From NCBI RefSeq assembly GCF_042186555.1, contig NC_133325.1, positions 296,326,543-296,390,542 of the forward strand: DNA of 64,000 nt, in the 5' to 3' direction. The stretch's first letter is position 1; each line of letters opens with the position of its first letter. The stretch comes from Aquarana catesbeiana. Taxonomy: Eukaryota; Chordata; Amphibia; Anura; Ranidae. The position numbers and the translations under genes are program-made. Of this stretch, positions 35,400 through 46,502 are shown one piece after another. The notes beneath the pieces are model-generated. The model did not search any database and had not been told where the DNA came from. It saw only the letters and a list, made by a program, of their open reading frames with translations.

Positions 35400-36080
35400 T
35401 TAACCCCTTGCCGATCTGCTCACGCAGATATACTGCGGCAGGTTGGCTCCTCTGTGCGAATCGCCGTACCTGTATGGCCAATTTTGTATTCAAGCGTATA
35501 TTGGTTTGCGCAAAAGTTATAGCGTCTACAAACTATGGGATAGATTAATCACTTTTTTTTTTTTCTGCTAGTAATGGCGACGATCAGCAACTTTTATCAG
35601 GACTGCAACATTGCAGCGGACAAATCTGACATTAAGTGACACTTTTTGGGGACCAGTTACACCAATACAGTGATCAGTGCTAAAAAAAAAAAAAAAAAAA
35701 AAAATGCACACTCACTGTATAATTGACACTGGCAGGGAAGGGTTTAACATCAGGAGCAACCAAAGTGTTTAGTGTGCTCCTAGGCAATGCTTTCTTACTG
35801 TTTGGGGGATGGATGCACTAGAGAAAGAGAAACATCTGTGTTCCTGATTAGCAGGAACACAAGATGTCTCTTCCTGTTTGACAGAACGACGCTCTGCCTT
35901 GTTTACAACGGCAGATCACCGTTCCTAGCATCCTACGAACGATCGCTGGTGGTCAGCAGCCATAGCGGCCGCTGGACCCGCTGATTGGTTCCCGCAGTGT
36001 CCACTTACAGGGATGCGATTTTGCGCTTAAGGGCCGCCCTGCCACAGTAAATATACGTGGGGTGGTCCTTATGTGGTTAA
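35400..36080 (-). repeat. TTAA-flanked repeat family A, copy 4, inverted
   Basis: TTAA at 35400-35403 and 36077-36080. The AAAAGTTATAGCGTCTACAA block is inverted relative to copies 3, 5 and 7, so this copy lies in the opposite orientation. It contains an A tract at 35682-35704. Confidence 0.75.
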
Positions 36081-36189
36081 GATGTTGGGTTGTTTTTTTC
36101 TTTTCAAAATTGCGTTTGGAAAAACTGCTGCGCAAATACTGTGTGACATGAAAAATTGCTGTTTTATTCCCTAGGTCTCTGCTAACAAA

Positions 36190-37222
36190 AAAAAATATAA
36201 ATATACAGGTGTGAATAAAAGTAAAAAAACTCGACCTACTGATATTCTCCTATCTCAGTGCTATGACATATTGGGTATAAAACCACAATAGGGATTGAAA
36301 AATACTAAAATACCAGTTAGTAAAATAGAATCAATTGGAGCTAACTCTCAGCAGCCACTTAACATGAATAAAACATATAAAACAATGATGTGAAAATGAT
36401 GACTCTAAAAGAAACCTAATACCACATCAAAGCGGCGCTTATGTCAGTCAGAATAAACTGACAGGTATAAATGTCTTTGCTGTAAATGCAAAATATCAAA
36501 AACCAAAATGACTTGTGCAAAGTCAAGTGTGACAAGATGAAAGTCTCTGCCTGGATGGATAGGGTGTGTGTAACCAATAGGATGAGTGCACCATACACCA
36601 CACGTTAAATCACCTAGTGCTCTGCACACCCCCACAAGGGGTTCCAACTCACCAGAACCCGGGGCTTAATAAGCCATGGACTACTTCCTAAGGTCCGATC
36701 ACTCCAGGGATCCTCTTGTGTGAGTGGTCAGAGCCACCAGCAGACTCCACATATAGGAAAGAAACTCCACATAGTCGAAAAACATTTTGAAAGTTTATTT
36801 AAAAATTGTATAAAACCATCTCTAGGCGCAGTGCCGATCCAATGTTAACTAAGTAGCTCAAAATCGGTTGGAGAAAGGAGCTGTCAATACTTGGTTACCC
36901 TGGGGCCACGAGACCGAAGTACAAGCTGGAAATAGTGGTTATACTGATCACAGCATCAAGTACTTCCTCCTTCCAGTTCGGTGGCTTCAGGCTTGGAATA
37001 CACAGCGTCGTGACGAAGTTCCGGTAGCTGTGGGGTCACGCCCTGACTAGTTTCGTCATCATGACTTTTACGAAGGAGGTGGTCTCACGCGCAACACTCA
37101 ATATTTATCTGTAGGGCAGGGGGTGGAAATTAGCCAATACTCCGCCCACATCATTGTAAGATAGAGGTATGTGAGTCTGTTTGACAGTCGCGTCCCTGTC
37201 TATGGTGGAATGCTCCCCGTGA
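36190..37222. repeat. Repeat block of unknown class with hammerhead-like motif
   Basis: A non-coding block of about 1 kb without inverted ends. On the minus strand near 37041-37075 a small hairpin (GTCA-TGA-TGAC) is followed directly by GAAAC and GUC, resembling hammerhead stem II, the GAAA box and the cleavage triplet; the CUGAUGA box is not intact. Similar blocks: 39352-40141, 50673-51467 and perhaps 54310-55560. Confidence 0.4.
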
Positions 37223-37596
37223 ACAGGTGTGCTCATAAGTTTATATACCCTGGCAGATTTTGATTTCTTGGCCATATTTCAGAGAATATGAATAACACAA
37301 AAGCTTTTCTTTTACTCATGGTTAGTGTTTGGCTGAAGCCATTTATTATCAGCTGTGTTTACTCCTTTTTAAATCGTCATGAAAACAGAAACTACCCAAA
37401 TGACCCTCATGAAAAGTTTACATACCCTGGTGATTTTGGCCTGATAACCTGCACACAAGTTGACACAAAGGGGTTTGAATGGCTATTAAAAGGTAACCAT
37501 CCTCCCCTGTCATCTGTTTGCTTGTAATTAGTGTGTGTGTGTATCATACAGCATCTTTCATACAGTGCTGCACTGATGTTTCTGGATTCTTAGTCA

Positions 37597-38590
37597 TTGG
37601 GAAAGCAAAAGAATTGTCAAAGGATCTGCGGGAAAAAGGTAGTTGAACTGTATAAAACAGGAAAAGGATATAAAGATACCCAAGGCATTGAGAATGCCAA
37701 TCAGCAGTGTTCAAACTCTAATCAAGAAGTGAAAATGAGGGGTTCTATTGAAACAGAACTACGGTCAGGTAGACTAACTAAAATTTCAACCACAACTGCC
37801 AGGAAAATTGTTCAGGATGCAAAGAAATACCCACAAATAACTTCAGGTGAAATACAGGACTCTCTGAAAACATTTGGTGTGGCTGTTTCAAGATGCACAA
37901 TAAGGAGGCACTTGAAGGATGGGCTGCATGGTCGAGTCACCAGAAGGAAAGCCATTACTACGCAAATGCCACAAAGTATCCCGCTTGCAATACGCCTAAC
38001 AGCACAGATACAAGCCTCAAACCTTCTGGCACAGTCATTTGGAGTGATGAGACCAAAATTTAGCATTTTGGCCCCAACCATAAACACTTCATTTGCAGAG
38101 GAGTCAACAAGGCCTGTGATGAAAGGTTCGGAGGTGGATCTCTGATGTTTTGGGAATGTGTGAGCTACAAAGGCACAGGAAATTGGGTCAAAATTGTTGG
38201 CAAGATGAATGCAGTATGTTATCAAAAAATACTGGAGGAACATTTGCATTCATCAGCCAGGAAGCTGCGCATGGGATGTACTTGGACATTCCAACATGAC
38301 AATGATCCGAAAAACAAGGCCAAATCGACCTCTCATTGGCTACAGCAGAATAAAGTAAAGGTTCTGGAGTGGCCATCTGTCTCCTGACCTCAATATCATT
38401 GAGCCACTCTGGGGGGATCTCAAGTGTGCAGTTCATGCAAGACAGCTCAAGAATTTACAGGAACTGAAGGCTTTTTGCCAAGAGGAATGGGCAGCTTTAC
38501 CATCTGAAAAGATAAAGAGCCTCATCCACAAATACCACAAAAAACTTAAAGCTGTCATTGATGTTAAAGGGGACAATACACGGTATTAAA
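37597..38590 (+). pseudogene. Tc1-type transposase of copy T3
   Basis: Frame 37597-38145 carries the N-terminal helix-turn-helix region (LYKTGKGYKDTQGIEN) and the second DNA-binding part (SGRLTKISTTTARKIVQD). Frame 38145-38387 continues with FWECVSYKGTGNWVKI, then FQHDNDPKNKAKSTSHWL (second catalytic Asp) and VLEWPSVS, where a frame break interrupts the final DLNIIEPLWG-type motif at about 38385-38415. The first catalytic Asp region (VIWSDETK) lies across the break near 38040. Stops and shifts make it inactive. Confidence 0.88.
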
Positions 38591-39351
38591 GAGGAAGTAA
38601 ACATGCCCACTCTGATGCTTCTCTTCATTTAGTCCATTATATTAAGTAATTTGCAAACTATGGCCACTGTAATCCAGCACAAATTGTATATTACTTTTTA
38701 AAGAAACTTTAAAAAAACTTGTTTCCAGGGGTAAGGCAGCGCTATCTTGGGTATTGTTTTGAGTCCACAGTAGAGTGCATTTCCGCCCTTACATGCAGCC
38801 CTTCTTGTACTGTTAACCAAGATACCTTCTCGATCCAAAGTTTCTATGGCAACCCTGCTTCCCTGCTCATAGCCAACTAGTTTTATTTTACAGTATTTAC
38901 TTGTGCCTTTTAATCTAGTGTTTACCTTTGTCAATCTTGGCTTCAGCTGATAAGACTGCAGTATGCAGTCAGATGCCAAGGTTTACACTCCCATGTCATG
39001 TCACGTGGTCACTTGGGGTGTAGGAGGAAGCTCTGAATTATTCTGTGGTCTCCTGGGATTTGAGTCCTGTGCCACAGGGAGCCATGACAATAGATAGACA
39101 AGCACACAGAGCATGCCGTGAATCAGGGGAGATATGAGCATTCTCCAGTGATGTCATTCTAAAGAACAAAACGGATTACAACAATACTAAGCAAGTAAGG
39201 AGATATGTACAAGCAGTGATCATTAGGGTCTTTTATGCCGATTTACATGGGATAAAGTTGTGAGGGAGAGTTTACAACCACTTAACCCCCAGAAGATTTT
39301 ACCCCCTTCCTGACCAGAGCACTTTTTACAATTTGGCACTGCGTCGCTTTA

Positions 39352-40141
39352 ATAATAAATGGAACCGGTGCCAATAATAAAAGAAAAAAAGGGTTGCTGC
39401 ACCTGAAATTAGTGAAGACTAATGAAGAATGAATGTTGTGATAAAGGGCGCTCCCAATGCCATCATTAAAATGCAAAAAGTGATTTATGCAAATAGTATG
39501 TATACATTCAAAACAATGTATTAGTGAATGGTTCTCTTTATACATGTGCACAAATGTCTCCAGAAAAGATATTTAATTTGTGATTGCTCAAACAAATGTG
39601 TCATGAAAAGTTCAAAACAGCTCAAATTCTTTCTAGATGATTCCACTCCCACACCATGTGAGAAATAATATTTGACTTTTCACCCAAAGTGACAAATTGC
39701 GCTCACCAGATGGCTCTGGCCAGCAAGTGACCATAAGACTTGAAGTACCGCCTCGAATCCTGGAAACCATTCAACGATCTTTTTCCAATCAATTGTTCAC
39801 GTGTATGTTGAACTTGGTCGAATGAACAGCCAGATCAAATATTATCTATCCTCCGCTCCAATCTCCCACATCTGAAAATCAAGCTCCACCAAAGAGCCAG
39901 GGAAGGCAGATATAATATAGTATTGTTTTTTTTGTTGTTAAAAAAAGTCACTTACAATATTTCCAGCAGGGGAGTGCATCAATATATCGGAAACGTCTAG
40001 TGCGGTGGAAGTCCGTTTAGACAGCGCTATCTGACCAGCAGTGTATGCTATGCATTAGGCAACCCCCCAGCAGAAGTGACATAGACTGCGTGTCAGACCT
40101 AGCTTCTGTGCATTTCGCGTTCCAGCGCGCGTCATCGGGAA
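39352..40141. mobile_element. Insertion 1 inside the family A copy
   Basis: Bounded by the direct repeat GTCGCTTTAA (39342-39351 and about 40132-40141), a target duplication that also restores the interrupted family A sequence. Non-coding. On the minus strand at 40107-40138 it has CCGAUGA, a CGCG/CGCG stem and GAAA, close to a hammerhead core. Confidence 0.78.
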
Positions 40142-40174
40142 GTCGCTTTAACTGACAATTGCGTAGTCATGCAA

Positions 40175-41090
40175 TGAAAAAAGGAGAAAAAAACTGCTGC
40201 GCCAACTCAATAGTGTCAAGCAGCCAACACTAACAATTAGACAAATTGTGTATAAAGATAAGAAAATAAAAAGTGCAGCGCTATATTTGAGTGAAAAACG
40301 CATACATATGTGAAAATAACTGAAAAGTGAGCATCAGTGTAAATCACCCATATGTAAACTTTGGTTTCAACCGACACTCCGAATCAACAAAAAAAAACAT
40401 GAAATAAATGCGAAAGGTCTTATAACAGCACCTGTGAATATTCTAATAAAGATTCAATCAGAGAGTGTTATTTCTCTCATAAATGTGTGGCTGTGTTAAA
40501 GCAGTCCCATAAAACCATATACACAAATGTTGTTCAAAAGAAAAAAACATCAACGTGAAAAAGTGACCAGTATGAATAAGTAAGATTCAAAGCAAGTCTC
40601 TGGGATTTAAACAGTTCATCGAAGTGTGGAGGTGATCACAGGGCATATATGCAGATCTCACACCAATGTATATTCACATCCAGTAATTCTTCTTATATTC
40701 ACTAAGAGGGGAAGTAAGTAAAATGCCCTTACCAGAAGTGGTGGACTCACTGGCCGTTGGCGGTGAGTCATATAGGCTTTCACCGTTTTGCACGGTAGGG
40801 TTAAAGATGTCTCCGATCTGGGATGGGAGTTTACGGAAGGCCTCACGACTTTCAGTCTTCAACGATGGAACCAGGTCCACTCAGATGAGAGAGCGTGTTC
40901 GATTGTCCATTAGGGTCCTCTTCTGGAAATCGCTCACTTGACTGAATTTGACTTGGTATCAGTCTCTTGGAGTCTTCATACAGCTGGTAGAGGAAATACC
41001 AGAACAAAATGACAATCAGTGGTGCTTTAGTCTAAAGAGCTGGCTAATAGTTGGAGAAAACAGCATGACAGAGAGATGTCATGCAATGTT
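40175..41090. mobile_element. Insertion 2 inside the family A copy
   Basis: Bounded by GTCATGCAATG on both sides (40164-40174 and 41080-41090). The left border is an A-rich run. No transposase or RT frame was seen. Class unknown. Confidence 0.78.
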
Positions 41091-41474
41091 TTACCCAAAC
41101 AAAATTTGCGTCCCCCCCCTCCCCCACAAATAGAGCTTTCTTTTGGTTGTATTTTATCGCCTCTGCGTTTTTAATTTTTTGCGCTATAAACAAAAATTGA
41201 CAATTTTGAGAATTTTTTTTTTACTTTTTTGCCACAGAGCCATTCTGCCGCAGTATATCTGCGTGAGCCAGTCGGGAACCGGTTAGGAACTGGGGTATGT
41301 AAACTTGTGATCGGGGTCATTTGGGTAGTTTCTGTTGTCATTTTGATTTAAAGAGCAAACACAGTTGAAAAAAAAGTTTTTGTAGTGTTATTCATGAAAA
41401 ATGGCCAAGAAATCATAAATTTTGCCAGGGTGTGTAAACTTATGAACTTATGAGCACAGCTGTGTGTGTGCGAA

Positions 41475-41670
41475 TAGATATATATAGATAGATAGATCGA
41501 TCTATCTATCTACTGTATCTATCTATCTACTGTATCTATCTACTGTATCTATCTATCTACTGTATCTATCTACTGTATCTATCTACTGTATCTACTGTAT
41601 CTATCTATCTACTGTATCTATCTATCTACTGTATCTATCTATCTACTGTATCTATCTATCTATCTATTAG
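41475..41670. repeat. TATC/TACTGTATC compound microsatellite
   Basis: (TATC)n with regularly interspersed TACTGTATC, giving a higher-order unit. It directly follows the right end of Tc1 copy T3. A (GT)n tract (41680-41703), an AT stretch and an inverted GAGAGGGAGCTCTCCCTCTC follow to 41750. Confidence 0.92.
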
Positions 41671-41678
41671 GGAGAGAG

Positions 41679-41716
<38 letters not shown>

Positions 41717-41762
41717 TAATATAGAGAGAGAGAGGGAGCTCTCCCTCTCTCGCTCTCTCCAT

Positions 41763-42704
41763 TTAACCACTAGCCGACCAGCGCATGACGATGTACGTCA
41801 GCACAATGGCACGGCTGAGCAAATGGGTACACAGGTACAGCCCCTTTAAATCGCGGCATTGTGGGCGCGCGTGCTCCGTGACCGTGGACTCTGTCCACCG
41901 TGGGCCCGCGATCGTGTCATGGAGCGGAAGAACAGGGAGATGCCTTTTTTAAAAAAAAAAAGGCATTTCCCCGTTCTGCCTAGTGACATTTTGACAGGGA
42001 TCTACTGCTCTCATGTCAGTGGAAGACCATCCCCCCCCCCCCCCCCACAGTTAGAACACCTCGCCAGGAAACACTTAACCCCTTGATTGCCCCCTAGTGT
42101 TTAACCCCTTCCCTGCCAGTGTCATTTACAAAGTAATCGGTGCATTTTTATTGCTGTATAAATGACAGTGGTCCCAAAATGGTGTCAAAAGTGTCCGATG
42201 GTTCCGCCATAATGTTGCAGTTATAAAAATCGCAGATCGCAGCCATTACTAATTAAAAAAAAAAATAATTAAAATGCTATAAATCTATCCCCTATTTTGT
42301 AGACGCTATAACTTTTGCGTAAACCAATCAATATACACTTATTGCAATTTTTGGTTAAAAAAAAAAAAATACATTTATCTCGATAGATATATAGAGACAA
42401 TCGGCCTAAACTGAGAATTTTTATATATTTTTGCGGGATATTTAATATAGCAAAAAGTTAAAAATATTGCGATTTTTTTTTTTTTTTCAAAATTGTCGCT
42501 CTTTTTTGTTTATAGCGCAAAAAATAACCGCAGAGGTGATCAAGTACCACCAAAGGAAAGCCCTATTTGTGGGAAAAAAAGATGTCAATTTTATTTGGGT
42601 GCAACGTCGCATGACCGCGCAGTTGTCAAAGTGACGCAGTGCCGTATCGCAAAAAGTTCTCTGGTCAGGAAGGGGGGAAATCCTTCCGGGACTGAAGTGG
42701 TTAA
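41763..42704 (+). repeat. TTAA-flanked repeat family A, copy 5
   Basis: TTAACCACTAGCCGACC to GACTGAAGTGGTTAA, with the full-length layout including the AACTTTTGCGTAAACCAATC block, GTGATCAAGTACCACCAAAG core and TTCTCTGGTCAGGAAGGGGG tail. C tract at 42031-42047. The right TTAA sits exactly in the TTAATGTCTAAACC of a Tc1 end. Confidence 0.85.
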
Positions 42705-43510
42705 TGTCTAAACCGCTGGCAACAAAAGTGAGTACACCCCCTAAGTGAAAATGTCCAAATTGGGCCCAATTAGCCATTTTCTCTCCTTGGTGTTATGTGA
42801 ATCGTTAGTGTTACAAGGTCGCAGGTGTGTTAAATTTGGTGTTATCGCTCTCACTCTCTCATACTGGTCACTGGAAGTTCAACATGGCACCTCATGGCAA
42901 AGAACTCTGAGGATCTGAAAAAAAAATTGTTGCTCTACATAAAAATGGCCTAGGTCCAGCATGGCGAACCGTGGCACCCCAAATGTTTTGGGAATACATT
43001 TCCCATGATGTGCATGCACTCTGAAATGTAGTTGAGCATCATAGGAAACGTAGTTCCAAAACATCTGGGGTGCCAAGGTTCGCCATCACTGGCCTAGGCT
43101 ATAAGCTTGCCAAGGCCCTGAAGCTGAGGTGCAGCACGGTGGCCAAGACCATACAGCGATTTAACAGGACAGGTCTACTCAGAACAGGCCTCACCATGGT
43201 CGACCAAAGACGTTGAGAGGTTCTCTTTGGGAAATTGATGTACGAGAGCTGCTAGCAATGCTGCAGAGGTTGAAGGGATGGGAGGTCAGCCTGTCGGTGT
43301 ACTCACTTTTGTTGCCAGTGGTGTAGAAATTAATGGCTGTGTGTTATTTTGAGTGGACAGCAAATTTACACTGTTATACAAGCTGTTCACTCACTACTTT
43401 ACATTGTAGCAAAGTGTCATTTCTTTAGTGTTGCCACATGAAAAGATAGAATAAAATATTTACAAAAATGTGAGGGGTGTACTCACTTTTGTGAGATACT
43501 GTGTGTGTAT
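42705..43510 (+). mobile_element. Tc1-type transposon (copy T4), truncated and interrupted
   Basis: The inner left repeat (AACAAAAGTGAGTACACCCC) is followed by the transposase start at about 42885 (MAPHGKEL, then KKKIVALHKNGL with shifts), a 136-bp hAT insertion, LAKALKLRCSTVAKTIQRFN (about 43105-43160), and the right end GGGGTGTACTCACTTTTGTG at about 43474-43493. The catalytic domain is deleted. The outer left end is missing beyond the family A junction at 42704. Confidence 0.85.
42955..43090. mobile_element. 136-bp hAT-type MITE inside Tc1 copy T4
   Basis: Perfect 8-bp duplication GGCCTAGG at 42947-42954 and 43091-43098. Ends CAGCATGGCGAACCGTGGCA and TGCCAAGGTTCGCCATCACT are inverted; almost the whole element is a hairpin. 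Confidence 0.93.
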
Positions 43511-43559
43511 GTTTGGGGGTTTGAAGTAATTTTTTTTTAGTAAATACTGTTTTAATCTT

Positions 43560-43826
43560 TTAGGCCTCTTTCACACTGGGGCGTCAGTGCCGTCAGCAAA
43601 GCGCTGCTATTTTTAGCAGCGTTTTACCATCGTTCAGTGGGCAGGAGCTGTGTATACACCTCTCCACTGCTGCTCACAGGACTTTTTTAAGTGTCCTGCC
43701 AGCACACCGCTCCAGTGTGAAAGCACTCAGGATTTCACACTGGAGAGACAGGAGCAGCTCTTTACAGGCGCTATTATTTTTAGCGCTGTAGCGCCTGTAA
43801 AGTGCCCCAGTGTGAAAGGGGTCTAA
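43560..43826. repeat. Family C palindromic repeat, copy 3
   Basis: TTAGGCCTCTTTCACACTGG to CCAGTGTGAAAGGGGTCTAA, with the inner CTCCAGTGTGAAAGC/ATTTCACACTGGAG pair. It lies 266 bp upstream of a TFDP1 exon. Confidence 0.82.
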
Positions 43827-44092
43827 AACAAAGTGTCAGAAAAGGCTTGGTCTTCAAGTGGTTAAGCCACGCCTAAAATTCAGCACTATTTAGCCACATC
43901 CATTTTCATTGCAGCGTGCAAAGCTGCACACCACCTCAGTCCCAGGGTGTCCTTCATTCTTCAGTTACAAAGTTGAGAGGTTTCCTTATTTAATTCTGTA
44001 TGCTTTTGCTTCAGACCATTTTTTTTGTGCATTTGTTGGTTTTAATGCTTTCATATACCTGATTTTTCTTTATTCCGATTATCTTTCTGCAG

Positions 44093-44214
44093 GTTATTGG
44101 CACACCACAAAGACAATCTCAGCCAAATACTATCTTGTTAGGAAGTCCCCATACTCCAAGCACGCACTTTGTATCACAAAACCAAGCCACAGACTCCTCT
44201 CCATGGTCTGCCAG
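44093..44214 (+). CDS. TFDP1: TFDP1 exon, linker before the DNA-binding domain
   Basis: Follows CTTTCTGCAG (ends 44092) in phase 0 and ends in phase 2 before GTAAGA at 44215. It encodes VIGTPQRQSQPNTILLGS then PHTPSTHFVSQNQATDSSPW and SA plus two bases; the split codon completes as Ser (AG/C) with the next exon. The SPHTPSTHF...SQNQ...DSSPWSA order is typical of vertebrate Dp-1 rather than Dp-2. This segment is a flexible linker ahead of the DNA-binding domain. The donor is followed within about 10 bp by a family E repeat. Confidence 0.95.
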
Positions 44215-44221
44215 GTAAGAA

Positions 44222-44545
44222 AAACCATTGTAGACTTCAGTTGGCTATACATGGATTGAAACTCAGCCCATTCAACAGACTGTCCAAATTTCAATCTATG
44301 TATTATGGTCACTGTGGTTTTGAGCAGAAGTCGATCTACTGATCAACTTTTGTTCAACCAGCCTGTTAAAAAAAATTCTGCTTGATCATTGCTGCAGGCT
44401 GTAGCCTGCAGCGCTAGTCAGAGTAGCCTGCAACGTCAGAGTATTCTGACACTGGGGGGAGTCTCCCTGCTGTCAGAATGCAAAGGCACAGTGGGAGGAT
44501 TCCTGCATCCACATAAAGTGTGTGGTTGTATGAATCGGGTTAGTT
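44222..44545. repeat. Short repeat family E, copy 2
   Basis: TTGGCTATACATGGATTGAAA at the left, then the GTCGATCTACTGATCAACTT and CAACCAGCCTG blocks shared with 33542-33812. Starts only a few bases after the splice donor at 44215. Confidence 0.7.
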
Positions 44546-44999
44546 TTTGTCATTTCAACCTGCCGGTTGAAAAAAAAAAAAAAAAAAACTGACTCCTCTA
44601 TGGCAAGGTTTACTGTTGCATAAGCTTCCTTTAAAGCCGACGTTCACCTTAGGAAAAAAAAAACAAAAACGAATGCACATATTTCTGCAGGAAAGTATTT
44701 TTTTTTTTCCCCAAAGGAGCCGCAAAGCCATTGCACCCACGAACAATGGATTGCAAAAGCAAATGCACTCTAGCTCCTGGCTCCATAACTTTGCACAGGC
44801 TTTCAGTTGCAGAGAAGGAGGAAATGTCAATGGACTACAAATGCAGTAATCGCCGCATTTGTATTTATTTGAGAACTACAAGTCAGTTTGCCATACTGGC
44901 AAATGGGACTTGTAGTTCTTTAATTCACAGGCAGGGATTCTTGGCAACATGTTACACAGGAGATATGGGTGTAACATGTTGGTAAACATGGAGTTAGGT

Positions 45000-45290
45000 A
45001 GGCTATAGACTTGCCTGTGGTTGCAGGAAAGAAATTTACACAATTCCTTCAACACAGACAGTGCTGACAGGGGAATTCCTCCTGTCGAGACATTGTATTC
45101 TTCCGGTGGGGGGAGCCAACCCTGCCGGGAGAGGACAGTGTGATTTATTGCTAGTAGCTATAGCAGCTGCTAGTGATAATCGCGAGTTAACCAGCAGGCT
45201 GGTTGTACCCAATATGATCGATTGGTCAACTTGGTACATTCAGCATTCCCATACACAGTTCGAACCTATCCTTTTAAATACAATAGGTAT
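45000..45290 (-). repeat. Short repeat family E, copy 3, inverted
   Basis: Read on the minus strand, the ACCAGCCTGCTGGTTAACTC and GATCGATCATATTGGGTACA region corresponds to family E, with a GACAGGGGAATTCC element near the far end as in copy 1. Confidence 0.55.
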
Positions 45291-45330
45291 GTTACTGGCC
45301 AGATCACCAGGTAAAAACAGAGGGGAAAAA

Positions 45331-46230
45331 ACATATTAATAAATGGTCTCCTCCTCGAGTACCACCTGCTGACATTTTGAAACAATTGGGGACTATGTCC
45401 CAGCTGTCACTGAGCATTCAAATCTCCACTGATCTGGAACAAATCGATATGGTTCCCAATCATGAGATCACTGTCGGCTCCGATGTCCAATGAAAGCTAG
45501 AGACTGTTGAAAAATGAAAGCTTGCAGATGAACACTACTTGTATAAGGAACAATTTTATTTAAACAGTCTACTAAATAAAGCCTTATAAGGTCATCGGCT
45601 ATGAAAATTAAGTTGCACATTTATCAGTTGCGTGTAAACAATAATAAACCCAAAACCAATAATTTAACATATTGCTGCTTACCAATCCTTCGATATGGAT
45701 GCTGTGTTGTGTGAAGGCGTTTTTTCTCCCCTTCGTTTTCACCTGATGATCTGGTCAGTAAAGGTGAATGAAGGGGTAACAGGGACGCCTTTGGCCAGCT
45801 ACATTGTTAATCGGGGAGGGGGTGTGTGTTAGTGCATCTAATCAGCTAGTATATCTAGCAAATTAAAGCCATGCTCCAGCTAACACTTTTTTTAAGCAAT
45901 TACAGCAAAAGGTTTTTTCTTTTGGGATCAAGGTTTTACATAAATGAATAAAAGCTAACCATCGTAAGCACCCCTGGCAGTGCTAGTTGGTTTGTTTCAA
46001 CCCTCTAACTGCTACATCTGTGGGGCAGCTTGTTCATGTGAAAAGCAAATATACTGGCTGGTGGAAATCTGCTAAATTTGGCTTGGCCATTTTGGCTTTG
46101 TCGTCCTGGGCATGAAAGGGTTAATGGCGGTGTGCCTCTTAATTCCATTCAGACTGGGGGGGGGGGGGGGGGGATTTTTAGGAAAACTGGAGAAGGCAAC
46201 CAATCAGCTTCTGTTTTTCATTTTAAAAGC
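45331..46230. other. TFDP1 intron, low-copy sequence
   Basis: No gene or clear repeat end. G tract at 46157-46173. Confidence 0.45.
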
Positions 46231-46502
46231 TTAAGGCCCCTTTCACACGGGCAGTTTGTGCAGGGACGGACCTGTCAGAGCTCCGATCTCCTCTGTGGGA
46301 GATCGAATGAAAACGAACCGCCTGTCCATTTTCATCCGATCCGCCAGACGGATGGAAAAGAGGGTTTCCATCTGTCTGAATTTAGCGGATCGAATGTCAG
46401 CGGACATGTCACCCTTTGACATCCGTCGCTTCATAGACCTGTAAGGAGCGTCTCTTCAGGTCCGCCTAAAAAACTGACTCTGCCTGTGTGAAAGGGGCCT
46501 TA
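46231..46502. repeat. Family C-like palindromic repeat, copy 4
   Basis: TTAAGGCCCCTTTCACACGG to CTGTGTGAAAGGGGCCTTAC. The centre is divergent, with repeated GGATCGAATGTCAGCGGA-like blocks. Confidence 0.75.

Larger units (their letters stand above)
39282..41282 (-). repeat. Family A repeat, inverted, split by two insertions
   Basis: Three pieces make one family A copy read on the minus strand: 39282-39351 (its 3' end, with CTTCCTGACCAGAGCACTTT), 40142-40174 (ACTGACAATTGCGTAGTCAT) and 41091-41282 (with AATAGAGCTTTCTTTTGGTT and CAGTATATCTGCGTGAGCC). The pieces are in the right order for one copy. The left border is TTAA; the right border has lost it. Confidence 0.82.
37223..41463 (+). mobile_element. 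Tc1-type transposon (copy T3) with nested insertions
   Basis: The left terminal repeat begins ACAGGTGTGCTCATAAGTTT at 37223 and the right one ends AACTTATGAGCACAGCTGT at 41463. Both contain further matching inner blocks (CTTGGCCAT/ATGGCCAAG, TACCCTGG/CCAGGGTG). The transposase relic follows the left end. Between about 39282 and 41282 the 3' part is displaced by an inverted family A repeat that itself holds two more insertions. Without these the element would be about 2.2 kb. Confidence 0.87.

Noticed and set aside
41475..41670. Possible CRISPR-like regular array
   Set aside because: Units are simple TATC/TACTGTATC repeats without unique spacers, and the genome is eukaryotic.
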